Origin: Demequina sp. NBRC 110054
GTDB taxonomy: Bacteria; Actinomycetota; Actinomycetes; Actinomycetales; Demequinaceae
NCBI RefSeq assembly: GCF_002090115.1
Contig: NZ_BBRK01000004.1
Span: 1,302,001 to 1,366,000, forward strand
Reading direction: 5' to 3'
DNA length: 64,000 nucleotides
Both the position numbers and the translations under genes were made by a program. Below are positions 7,411 to 15,358 of the stretch, piece by piece. A model generated the notes under the pieces. That model worked only from the letters and a program-made list of their open reading frames with translations, was not told where the DNA came from and made no database searches. Each line of letters starts with the position of its first letter. Position 1 is the first letter of the stretch.

Positions 7411-9204
7411 CTACTCTTCCAGCTGGCGGACCGACGCGGTCGCCGTCGGCAGCACGGTCACCTCGACGGGGGTGACGCCTACGATCAGGGACAGCTCGGT
7501 GCGCCTGAGGCCGACCATGAGGTCCTTCTGGAGCTGCTCGGGATCGGGGACGTCGTCCGAGCCGACCAGCAGCACCGTGACCTCGCCGCCGTCGATCGTG
7601 ATCGACTGGATCAGCAGGTCGGAGTCCTCGCCGATCCAGTCGGTGACGATCTTCTCCGCGTCCTTCGACTGCGCGGTCGCCGACAGCGCGCCCTCCGAGG
7701 TGAAGGCGAGAGGCACGAGGACGACGGCCGCGAGGGCGACGTAGGGTGCGACCGTCGCGGCGACGCCCCACGGGTTGCGTTTGAGGATCTTGTGTCTCGC
7801 GAATCCCGTGAGCACGAAGACGAGCGCGGCGGAGATCGTGATCGCGACGAAGTTCGTGAGGAACAGCAGGAACGCGCCGCCCGCGTCGACGGGGCGGTTG
7901 TTGGCCAGGGAGATGCCGACCACCGCGAGCGGCGGGACGAGCGCGACGGCGATCGCGACGCCCGCGATGCCCGAGGCCACGCGCGAGTTGACGGTCGCGA
8001 ACGCGCCAGCGGCGCCCGCGGCGATCGCGATGAGCATGTCGAGCGCGGTCGGATCGACGCGCGAGATGATCTGCGAGTTGGTGTCGAAGCGGACCGCGAC
8101 CGGGGCCCACGACGCGAGGCCGTACGACAGCAGGATGGACCCGCCGACCCCCATGGCGACCAGCAGCACCGAGTTGCCCGCGCGGTGCGACCAGCCGTTG
8201 ACGAGCGCGCCGGCGAGACCGAGGATCGGCACCATGAGCGGGGCGACGAGCATCGCGCCGATGACGACTGCGGTCGAGTCGGCGAGCACCGCGTAGGTCG
8301 CGATCGCGACCGAGAGGAACAGCATCACCCACCACGCGCCGAGCTTGGACAGCCGATCGTCGCCCTCGAAGTAGAGGGTCTCGCTCAGCTCCGCGCGCTG
8401 TCCCTTGCCTATGTCCGAGGTGCGGATCCAGTCCCACAGCACCTCGGCGATCGTGGTCGAGTAGGGGTCGATCGTGGTGCGCTCGGGGTGCTCCGAGTAC
8501 CTGAGCCCCCACACGATCAGGAGTGCGCCGAGGACCAGGACGCCGACCGCGATGAACACGAGCAGACCCTCGATCGTCGCCTGCGGCTGCTGGATCGCGA
8601 GCACCGCGAGTGCGGCCGCGACGATGGCCGAGGCGATCCGCAGCGGGCGGTAGGCGACCGTGGCGCGCGGGTTGACCGAGTGGACGATGTCGAGCACCGA
8701 GCGCAGGAGGATGTACAGCCCCGCGATGTACACGGTGAGCGAGACGCCGGGGTACTCCGGGAAGGGGATCTCCTCGAGCTCGGGGGCGTTCTTGAGATAG
8801 AGGATCAGTCCGACGAGCGCGAGGAAGGTGAGCGTGAGCAGCGCGCGGATCATCACGTACGCGCGGTTGCGGTGCTTGCCCCAGCGGCGGCGCCCCGTGA
8901 AGACGTAGATCACGTCGAGGATCGCCGAGCCGAACAGCGTGACCCCGAGGACCACCTGGAGGGCGGTGAGTGCGAAGTCGTGCAGCAGCAGGACCGTCGC
9001 GCCGCCGAACGCGGCGCCGATGCCGCGCATCGCGACGGGGTTGAGCAGCCCGACGAGCGTGTGCCTGACTGTCGCCGTGACGGTGGGCGCTCCGGAGGAG
9101 AGCGTCGGGATCGCGCCGGTCTCGGGGGTCGGATCGGGAGAGATGTCGGGCGCGACGTCGCCCGCGCTGGATGCCCCCGCATCGTCCTCGCGCTCACGCG
9201 CCAT
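7411..9204 (-). CDS. DUF389-family polytopic membrane protein with N-terminal membrane module
   Basis: A 597-residue integral membrane protein. After a ~45-residue soluble head, residues ~50-245 form about six hydrophobic segments resembling HdeD/DUF308-type modules. Residues ~290-510 are the DUF389 domain: STAVVIGAMLVAPLMVPILG, a central SQIISRVDPTALDMLIAIAA and GVAIAVALVPPLAVVGISLA. A soluble C-terminal domain of ~85 residues follows. Function is unknown; DUF389 proteins are often annotated as hydrophobic or stress-related membrane proteins. ATG at 9204 follows GGAGGAG. It is convergent with the ramB-like gene across the nested inverted repeat. Confidence 0.85.
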   Translation of the reverse strand: MAREREDDAGASSAGDVAPDISPDPTPETGAIPTLSSGAPTVTATVRHTLVGLLNPVAMRGIGAAFGGATVLLLHDFALTALQVVLGVTLFGSAILDVIYVFTGRRRWGKHRNRAYVMIRALLTLTFLALVGLILYLKNAPELEEIPFPEYPGVSLTVYIAGLYILLRSVLDIVHSVNPRATVAYRPLRIASAIVAAALAVLAIQQPQATIEGLLVFIAVGVLVLGALLIVWGLRYSEHPERTTIDPYSTTIAEVLWDWIRTSDIGKGQRAELSETLYFEGDDRLSKLGAWWVMLFLSVAIATYAVLADSTAVVIGAMLVAPLMVPILGLAGALVNGWSHRAGNSVLLVAMGVGGSILLSYGLASWAPVAVRFDTNSQIISRVDPTALDMLIAIAAGAAGAFATVNSRVASGIAGVAIAVALVPPLAVVGISLANNRPVDAGGAFLLFLTNFVAITISAALVFVLTGFARHKILKRNPWGVAATVAPYVALAAVVLVPLAFTSEGALSATAQSKDAEKIVTDWIGEDSDLLIQSITIDGGEVTVLLVGSDDVPDPEQLQKDLMVGLRRTELSLIVGVTPVEVTVLPTATASVRQLEE

Positions 9205-9359
9205 GGTCCGCTCCTCCCCGGCGGGGCCCGCGCGCAGACGACCCCGAAGGGACGCCCGCGCAGGGCCGCTCCCCTCATCCTAGATCCGTGCTCCGTTCCT
9301 GGTACACGCTTCGAAGCGCGCATACAATCCAGAGGTAGATACACGTGCGAGGAGCAACC

Positions 9360-10175
9360 ATGCGGACGTCCACTCTTGCCAGGCGATTGCTCGCGCTCGC
9401 GGCCGTCGTGGCCCTCGCCGGCTGCTACACGGCGCCGTCGCAGGAAGCGATCAGCGCGTCGCACTCGTCGTTCCTGTCCTCCCAGGCCGCGTCCGAGGCT
9501 GCCTCGGCGGCCGGCATCGTCACCTACTCGCTGTCGCAGGAGGACGAGGACAACAACGTCAGCTACATCGTCACCGCGCAGGAGCAGACGATCGACGTGT
9601 ACGGCGAGGCGGGTGGCGAGGTCAGGCAGACCATCGACGCGGAGGAGGTCCTCACCGTCCCCGACGCGACCCCGCTCGCCTTCCTTGTGAAGACGCGGGC
9701 GACGGACTGGTACGAGGTCTACCTGCCGGTGCGGCCCAACGGGACAACCGGCTGGGTGCGGGCCGAGGACGTGAAGGTCGCCACGACGACGTTCTGGATC
9801 GAGGTGTCCGTCGCGGACTTCGAGCTCAGCGTGTGGAACGGCACCGAGGAGGTGTTCACGACCGAGATCGGCGTGGGCCGCGACGACCGGCCGACCCCGG
9901 GCGGCGTCTACTACATTCGCGAGCTGCTCGCGGTGCCCGATGCGACGGGCGTCTACGGGCCGTATGCGTATGGGCTCTCGGGCTTCCAGCCGGTCCTCGA
10001 CGACTTCAACGGCGGCGAGGCGATCATCGGCATCCACGGCACGAACGAGCCGGACAAGCTCGGATCGTTCGTCTCGAGCGGCTGCATCCGGATGAGCAAC
10101 GACGCGATCACCGAGATCGTCGAGGAGATCGGCCTGCCGCTCGGCACCCCGGTCTACATCGACGAGGAGGAGTAG
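9360..10175 (+). CDS. L,D-transpeptidase lipoprotein with SH3-like and YkuD domains (Ldt1)
   Basis: A 271-residue exported enzyme. The signal ends in the lipobox LAGC (Cys ~21), so it should be a lipoprotein. After a Ser/Ala linker, residues ~65-145 form an SH3-like module (WYEVYLPVRPNGTTGWVRAE). The C-terminal YkuD domain shows RDDRPTPGGVYYIRELL, GIHGTN and SSGCIRM, with the catalytic Cys near residue 242. The family forms 3-3 cross-links in peptidoglycan or links proteins to it. ATG at 9360 follows GAGGAG. The gene faces the YTG1 gene across a hairpin and has a close paralog at 12600-13529 that also faces a YTG gene. Confidence 0.9.
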   Translation: MRTSTLARRLLALAAVVALAGCYTAPSQEAISASHSSFLSSQAASEAASAAGIVTYSLSQEDEDNNVSYIVTAQEQTIDVYGEAGGEVRQTIDAEEVLTVPDATPLAFLVKTRATDWYEVYLPVRPNGTTGWVRAEDVKVATTTFWIEVSVADFELSVWNGTEEVFTTEIGVGRDDRPTPGGVYYIRELLAVPDATGVYGPYAYGLSGFQPVLDDFNGGEAIIGIHGTNEPDKLGSFVSSGCIRMSNDAITEIVEEIGLPLGTPVYIDEEE

Positions 10176-10196
10176 GGCGCCAGGCCCCGGACATGC

Positions 10197-10247
10197 GAAG
10201 CCGGCACCGACCCGCAAATTCTGGGCGGGCGGATCGGCGCCGGCTTC
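10197..10247 (+). terminator. Hairpin terminator after ldt1
   Basis: The arms GAAGCCGGCACCGA (10197-10210) and TCGGCGCCGGCTTC (10234-10247) pair with one mismatch over a ~23-nt loop, 22 bp past the stop. There is no T run. It may serve both convergent genes. Confidence 0.65.
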
Positions 10248-10401
10248 GGGGGGTTCGTCTCGCGGCCCCTCCCGCTGGCGAGTGCATGGGGGCGTGTCCA
10301 GCGGGGTCCGGTGATGGGGCTTGTCGCGGACGGCCTCCCCGGAAGTGACGGCCGGGCCGAGAGGGCTCTCGGCCCGACCGTCCTCTAGTGCTTCAGTGGT
10401 G

Positions 10402-12429
10402 TCATCCCGTGTAGGTCGGGGTGGCGGTGACCGCCGTGGCGGCCGTGGCAGACAGGACCTTGGTTGTCGTGGTCACTGGCTCCGTCGTCTTGGTCTCGCC
10501 TCCGGCGAGCTCTCCACCTTCCGGCTCGACGCAGGTGTCCTGCGTGCCGGTGGCGAGGGTCTCCGTCTGGCCTTGGTAGGTGCCCTCGACCGTCCAGTCG
10601 TAACCGGTGGTCGGAAGGCCCTCAGAGACACTCCACATGTACGACTCCAACCCGGTGTCGTCGTCGAGCGTGAAGTGCATGTCGTCGCCGATGTACACGT
10701 CGAACGTGACCGTGTCCTCGGGGACGGTGGCGTATTCGGCGTCCAGGCTGAAGCCGGCCTCGCACGAGGTCTCGATCGTCAGCGTCGGCGTCGTGAGCGG
10801 CGTGGTGCCGAGGCACACTCCCGTGTACTCGGTGCCTGTCCACTCCCAGGTGCCCTCGCCGAGCGCGTAGCCCTCGGTCGCGGTGCCTGTGAGCGTCCAC
10901 ATGCCGGTCGGCTCGTCGAAGACCTTGGAGTACATGACGCCGTCGATGACGTCGCCATCCATGACCTCCATCGGCTCGTCGTCGACCATCATCAGGAACA
11001 GGTCGTTCGTGAGCACACCCTCGGGGTTGCACTTCGGCAGATACAGCACCTCAGGCGCCTCGACGATGCAGTCGGTGAAGTCCTCCATGTGGGTGAAGGT
11101 CAGCATGAACACCGGGAACGGCCCGTCCGGGTAGAACGCGTAGCCGTACGGTGCGTAGGCGGTGACCGTCCACTCCATGTCGTCGGAGTCGTAGGTCAGC
11201 CGGTACCAGACGCCGTCGATCGGGGTGAGGACCCCGGGCTCGAGCGGTGTTCCGTCGATCGCTGCCGTCGTGTTCGCCTCGGCGCCGCACGTGTCGGTCC
11301 ACGTGGGCTCCGTCGCGACGACGGGGCAGTGCCAGCGAGCCTCGAAGAATCCGGTGACCTCTGTCTGATCCCTGTCATCCTCGAAGTAGTAGCCGTAGGC
11401 CGGCGTGGCCGTCACGAACCACTTCTGGATCTGGTGGTTGAACGTCAGCTTGTACCAGACGTGGTTGATGAGCACCGGGTCGCCGAGGTACAGCGTCTGG
11501 TCGCCCACCTTGATGATGTCGTTCGCTGCGCCGATCCCGCAGACCTTGGTCCTCGTGGGGGTCACCGGTTCGATCGGGCACGGGAACTTCTCCTCGTGGA
11601 ACACCTTCGACTTCACGGGGTGCTTGAACGTGTAGCCGTCCTCGGGCGAGAAGCTCACCTTCCACTTGCCGTCGTCCATCGTCAGCGTGTACCAGACGTG
11701 GTCGATCAGCATCGGCACGTCGGCCTCGAGCATCTGTCCGTCCACCTTGAACATGTCGTTGTAGGCGTCGACGCCACACATCTTGACCTGCGTGACCTCG
11801 GCGGGCATCACGTACATCGGGCATCTCTCACCCGAGTCCGTGTACGAGCCGACCATCATGGCCGTGGACTGGTCCTGGAAGATGTATCCCTCCATGGCGT
11901 ATGCCCAGACCTCGACCTTGTCTCCCATCTTCTTGGTCTCATAGGTGACGCCCTTGGCCGGGAAGGTCTTCACCTCGACGTTGTTCACCACCTCGGGCGG
12001 GTTGCACTCGTCGGTGAACTTCGGATCCTTCGGGTAGGCGATCTTGAGCTCGGGCGTGGGGTCGACCGGCTTGCAGCCGTTCCTCCACATCGCCTGGTTC
12101 TCGGTCGTCCAGTTCAGTCCTGCATAGATCTGCTCGCCGCCCTGCATGATGGGCGGGATGATGTCCGTCCCGTGGTCCTCGTGGCCGGCGGTGAATTTCA
12201 CGACGCCTCCCACGGAGCTCCAGTCCACCCAGTTCTCGGTGTACGGGTTGCTCTCGGACTTGGTTCGGTGACAGATCTGCACCTTGTGCTCGGACTGGAT
12301 CACCACGGGGGTCGGCTCGGGCGTCTTGCCCTCACCCTCGTCGTCGCCTGCGTAGGCGGCTCCACCCCATGCGATCGTGGATATGGCGGCAACCGTCATC
12401 GCCGCCGCGATTTTCCTCCAGTGCTTCAT
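10402..12429 (-). CDS. Secreted multi-repeat protein ending in TPTYTG (YTG1)
   Basis: A 675-residue exported protein of unknown function. A Sec signal (MKHWRKIAAAMTVAAIST, ending AAYAG) is followed by an ICHRT ... NPYTENWVDW ... GHEDHGTDIIPP region, a wording seen in other actinobacterial surface proteins. At least four imperfect repeats of ~95 residues then follow, each with a Cys start (CGVDAYND, CGIGAAND, CGAEANTT, CNPEGVLT), an acidic or hydrophobic core with [VI]DGV[WM]Y or [IN]HVWY, and an aromatic end (EDGYTF, AYGYYF, PYGYAF, TEGYAL). A Thr/Ala-rich tail ends exactly in TATPTYTG, the C-terminal motif shared with the two YTG proteins at 13598 and 14604. ATG at 12429 was chosen for the signal peptide; GTG at 12438 is possible. 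Confidence 0.82.
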   Translation of the reverse strand: MKHWRKIAAAMTVAAISTIAWGGAAYAGDDEGEGKTPEPTPVVIQSEHKVQICHRTKSESNPYTENWVDWSSVGGVVKFTAGHEDHGTDIIPPIMQGGEQIYAGLNWTTENQAMWRNGCKPVDPTPELKIAYPKDPKFTDECNPPEVVNNVEVKTFPAKGVTYETKKMGDKVEVWAYAMEGYIFQDQSTAMMVGSYTDSGERCPMYVMPAEVTQVKMCGVDAYNDMFKVDGQMLEADVPMLIDHVWYTLTMDDGKWKVSFSPEDGYTFKHPVKSKVFHEEKFPCPIEPVTPTRTKVCGIGAANDIIKVGDQTLYLGDPVLINHVWYKLTFNHQIQKWFVTATPAYGYYFEDDRDQTEVTGFFEARWHCPVVATEPTWTDTCGAEANTTAAIDGTPLEPGVLTPIDGVWYRLTYDSDDMEWTVTAYAPYGYAFYPDGPFPVFMLTFTHMEDFTDCIVEAPEVLYLPKCNPEGVLTNDLFLMMVDDEPMEVMDGDVIDGVMYSKVFDEPTGMWTLTGTATEGYALGEGTWEWTGTEYTGVCLGTTPLTTPTLTIETSCEAGFSLDAEYATVPEDTVTFDVYIGDDMHFTLDDDTGLESYMWSVSEGLPTTGYDWTVEGTYQGQTETLATGTQDTCVEPEGGELAGGETKTTEPVTTTTKVLSATAATAVTATPTYTG

Positions 12430-12519
12430 CGCACTCACTCACCTCAGCAGAGGTCCGGGCGACCCCTCTGTCCCCCTGGATGGCCTCTTCGTTCACAGTA
12501 GGCCCGTTCGTGTGAGATC

Positions 12520-12536
12520 TGCAATATATGCTTGCA
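12520..12536. promoter_or_regulatory. Candidate shared operator between YTG1 and ldt2
   Basis: The inverted repeat TGCAA (12520-12524), seven bases, TTGCA (12532-12536) lies in the AT-rich middle of the 170-bp divergent gap, followed by GCAATCTTGC. A TACTGT -10 candidate on the minus strand (12495-12500) lies beside it. A single regulator could control both genes; this is inference. Confidence 0.35.
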
Positions 12537-12599
12537 ATCTTGCCTCGTTGTTGATATATGGCGAAGAGTTGACCTGGCGTCAGGGGGGTGACCGGGGGC

Positions 12600-13529
12600 A
12601 TGGGCGAGTCATCCGAGCGCAGGCTCCCGTGGCGCTACGTCGCGCCGCTCGTGGTCGGCGTCGTCCTGCTGGCCGTCCTGGGGATGATGATCGCGGTGCT
12701 GTGGGGCGTCGCTGGGATCGGCTCCTCGGGTGGGGACGATGCGTCAGGAACGGACGATGCGACCGTCGCCTCTTCCTCCCAGGACGATGCGGCGGACGTG
12801 GTCCCGTCGGTGGTCGCGACCGCGGGCGCCGACCTTGCGGACGATGCCGCCGTCGGGCTCGAGGTGGACACCCACGTCAGCACGGTCGCGGTCGCGCATG
12901 GCGAGGACATCGACGTCTACGACGAGCCCGACGGCGAGGTCGCGCTCGAGCTCAGGTCAAAGGACGTGCTCACGGTGCCGGGCCAGACGCCGCTCGTGAT
13001 GCTGGTCAGCGACGTCGAGCCGGCCGAAAGCGGAGAGGCTGCCGCCGGGGGAGACGATGCGGCCGCCTGGTACGAGGTCTACCTCCCCGTGAGGCCCAAC
13101 GGATCGACGGGCTGGGTGCGCGCCGACGACGTCGATATCCAGCTGACCGAGTACTGGATCTCGGTGGACCTGTCGGCGTTCACGCTCACGGTCTACGAGG
13201 GCACGGAGGCGGTGCTCGCGACGGAGATCGGCGTGGGGCGCGACGACCGCCCGACCCCCGGCGGCGTCTACTACGTCAAGGAGCTGCTCCGGGTGCCGGA
13301 CCCGACGGGGCCGTACGGGCCGTACGCGTACGGGCTGTCGGGCTTCCAATCCACGCTCGAGACCTTCAACGGCGGCGACGCGGTGATCGGCATCCACGGG
13401 ACCAACGACGAGACGTCGTTCGGCAGGGTCGTGTCGAGCGGCTGCCTGCGGCTTCCCAATGCGGCGATCACGGAGATGGCCGAGGAGATCGGGCTGCCGC
13501 TCGGCACGCCCGTCTACATAGAGGAGTGA
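12600..13529 (+). CDS. Membrane-anchored L,D-transpeptidase (Ldt2), paralog of Ldt1
   Basis: A 309-residue enzyme anchored by an N-terminal helix (residues ~13-40, YVAPLVVGVVLLAVLGMMIA) instead of a lipobox. A long acidic Ala/Asp/Ser linker follows; it contains repeated DDA, encoded by four copies of GGACGATGC. Residues ~105-180 are SH3-like (WYEVYLPVRPNGSTGWVRAD). The YkuD domain repeats the Ldt1 wording almost exactly (RDDRPTPGGVYYVKELL, GIHGTN, SSGCLRL; catalytic Cys near 282). ATG at 12600 was chosen over GTG at 12588 because the AGGGGGG at 12582-12588 is well spaced for it. The gene is divergent from YTG1 and convergent with YTG2. Confidence 0.88.
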   Translation: MGESSERRLPWRYVAPLVVGVVLLAVLGMMIAVLWGVAGIGSSGGDDASGTDDATVASSSQDDAADVVPSVVATAGADLADDAAVGLEVDTHVSTVAVAHGEDIDVYDEPDGEVALELRSKDVLTVPGQTPLVMLVSDVEPAESGEAAAGGDDAAAWYEVYLPVRPNGSTGWVRADDVDIQLTEYWISVDLSAFTLTVYEGTEAVLATEIGVGRDDRPTPGGVYYVKELLRVPDPTGPYGPYAYGLSGFQSTLETFNGGDAVIGIHGTNDETSFGRVVSSGCLRLPNAAITEMAEEIGLPLGTPVYIEE

Positions 13530-13541
13530 TCCCGAACGCGC

Positions 13542-13577
13542 GAACGGCCGGCGTCCCTCGCGGGGCGCCGGCCGTTC
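13542..13577. terminator. Bidirectional terminator between ldt2 and YTG2
   Basis: GAACGGCCGGCG (13542-13553) pairs perfectly with CGCCGGCCGTTC (13566-13577). The hairpin lies in the 68-bp gap between the two convergent genes. Confidence 0.8.
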
Positions 13578-13597
13578 GGACGGGGTGAAGCGGTGCG

Positions 13598-14362
13598 TCA
13601 GCCCGTGTAGCTGGGGTTGGCGACCACCGCGACCGCGGCCGTGCCGGACTCCTCGACCACGTCGGCGACCGGGGTCGCGCTCGCGGACGCGGAGGGGGAC
13701 GGCGTGGCGGTCTCGTCCTCCGAGAGCACCTCGCCCTCGGTGGTGGACGTGGTGGTCGTGGTCGGGTCCGGCTCGGCGCTCGTGGTCGTCGGGTCGGGCT
13801 CGGCGGACGTGGTCGTCGGGTCGGGCTCCGACGCAGGCGTCGTCTCCTCGGCCGGCGGGGTGGTGGTCTCCGCAGGCGTGGTCTCCTCCGCGGGAGGGGT
13901 CGTCGTCTCGTCGTCCGTGGGCGACTCGGACTCCTCGGGCGTCGAACCGCCCTGGACCGTGAGGCACACGGGGCTCTGGCCGCCCTCGCCGTAGTGCTCG
14001 TTGTACTGCGAGAGTTGCACCCAGCTCACGCACGCGGTCGAGCTGAGCCCGAAGACGCTCCACGGGATGTAGCTCTTCCCGATGTACTGCGCGATCTCGT
14101 GCTTGAGGCCGGCGCACTCGGCGTCGTCCTTCTCGATGCACTTCGACTCGAAGTGGATGCCGAAGTCGCCCTCGGTCGTCTTGATGTTGATGTGGCCGTT
14201 GTCCGAGAACGTCTCCCCGGACGGCAGCGTGATGCCAGCCGCGCTGACGGTGTAAGGCGTCGGGCTGTCGGAGCCGCCGGCGAGAGCCGGGATCGCGAAG
14301 CCTGCGACGGCGAGTGCCGCGGCTCCTACGACAGCCGCGATTCGTTCGTACCAGTTGATCAT
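13598..14362 (-). CDS. Secreted Cys-containing protein with Thr/Pro stalk ending in NPSYTG (YTG2)
   Basis: A 254-residue exported protein of unknown function. A Sec signal (MINWYERIAAVVGAAALAVA, ending PALAGG) leads to a ~110-residue domain with GITLPSGETF, four Cys (CIEKDD, CAGLKHE, ACVSWV, PVCLT) and HEIAQYIGKSYIPWS. The same domain is in YTG3. A ~75-residue stalk of repeated TTTPPAEE and EPDPTTTSA blocks follows, typical of wall-spanning linkers. The tail reads EGEVLSEDETATPSPS, then GTAAVAVVANPSYTG at the C terminus. No hydrophobic helix or basic tail follows, so this is not a standard sortase signal. ATG at 14362 follows a GGGGGT. The gene is convergent with ldt2. Confidence 0.82.
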   Translation of the reverse strand: MINWYERIAAVVGAAALAVAGFAIPALAGGSDSPTPYTVSAAGITLPSGETFSDNGHINIKTTEGDFGIHFESKCIEKDDAECAGLKHEIAQYIGKSYIPWSVFGLSSTACVSWVQLSQYNEHYGEGGQSPVCLTVQGGSTPEESESPTDDETTTPPAEETTPAETTTPPAEETTPASEPDPTTTSAEPDPTTTSAEPDPTTTTTSTTEGEVLSEDETATPSPSASASATPVADVVEESGTAAVAVVANPSYTG

Positions 14363-14603
14363 TATTGAGTTACCCCCAGCGCAGGGCGGCCACGGGGATG
14401 GACCGTCTTCCTGCATTCAGTGCCAGGCAAGGTTAAGCCTGTGGTGTGGGATTTGTCACACGAATCTTGACATCAGTTCTGAGATCGTGAACGAAAACCG
14501 CTTCGATGTCCGAATTGCGAAGTTACCAGGCGAGATGTGCGGTGCCTGGTGCGCGACAGCGCGCGGTGACGGCGGACCCGAAGGTCGGCTAGGGTGGGAC
14601 GAC

Positions 14604-15116
14604 TCAGCCGGTGTACGACGGCTCGGCGTCGGCGGCCGTGGCGGCGGTCGCGGTCTCGGTGGCAGCCTCGTCACCCGTGGCGAGGACCTCGCCCGTGGGG
14701 TCGGTGCCGACGACGGCGTCCGAGCCGACGCAGCGCGAGTCGGTCGTGTCGGTGTAGATCGCGCCGTCGTAGAGCGACAGGTTCACCCACGTGATGCAGA
14801 AGTCGCCGGAGATGCCGAGCGCCGACCATGGGACGAAGCTCTCGCCGATGTACTGCGCGAGCTCGTGGGTCTCGCCCGCGCACGAGCCGGAGTCGGAGTC
14901 GATGCAGTCGGCATCGAACGTGTAGCCGTAGGTGCCCTGCGAACCGGAGACGGCGATCGTGCCGCCGTCGAGGAACGTGTCGCCCGCGGGCAGGGTGATG
15001 CCGGAGTCGTCGATCGTGACGCCCGAGCCATCGGCCGCAAGAGCGGGAACCGCGAGAGCTCCCGCGATCATCGCCGCCGCGGTGACCGCTGTGGCGGTGA
15101 GTCCTGCCCACTTCAT
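14604..15116 (-). CDS. Secreted Cys-containing protein ending in EPSYTG (YTG3)
   Basis: A 170-residue exported protein of unknown function, a shorter paralog of YTG2. The signal MKWAGLTATAVTAAAMIAGA ends in PALAA. The domain repeats the YTG2 pattern: GITLPAGDTF, a Cys quartet (DCIDSD, SCAGETHE, FCITWV, SRCVGS) and HELAQYIGESFVPWS. It lacks the Thr/Pro stalk; a short tail GEVLATGDEAATETATAA runs to AADAEPSYTG at the C terminus. ATG at 15116 follows GAGGGG. It is upstream of YTG2 on the same strand over a 241-bp gap that holds no gene, so it is probably a separate unit. Confidence 0.82.
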   Translation of the reverse strand: MKWAGLTATAVTAAAMIAGALAVPALAADGSGVTIDDSGITLPAGDTFLDGGTIAVSGSQGTYGYTFDADCIDSDSGSCAGETHELAQYIGESFVPWSALGISGDFCITWVNLSLYDGAIYTDTTDSRCVGSDAVVGTDPTGEVLATGDEAATETATAATAADAEPSYTG

Positions 15117-15358
15117 GTCGTGCCCCTCAGACTGCTTGTGGGGTGCTGCGACGATTCGCGGCCCCCGGATTGTCGCCCCCTCAAGGTACGCGACACGGTG
15201 TGACGTACGCAACATCCTCAACCTTGGTTGCGGCCTGATCGTGACCTCCTGTGACCGTATGTCCGAATGGTCCCCCGGACCGGTCGCGGAGGCGCCACGG
15301 ACACACCATTCGCGCCGGGCCTTTCTCCCTGGTCCTGAGGCTCGCACCCGGTGCAAGA

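Noticed and set aside
13598..15116. The YTG tails as standard LPxTG sortase signals
   Set aside because: The proteins stop directly after Gly; the hydrophobic helix and basic tail required by sortases are missing, unlike the real LAxTG signal at 22583-23218.
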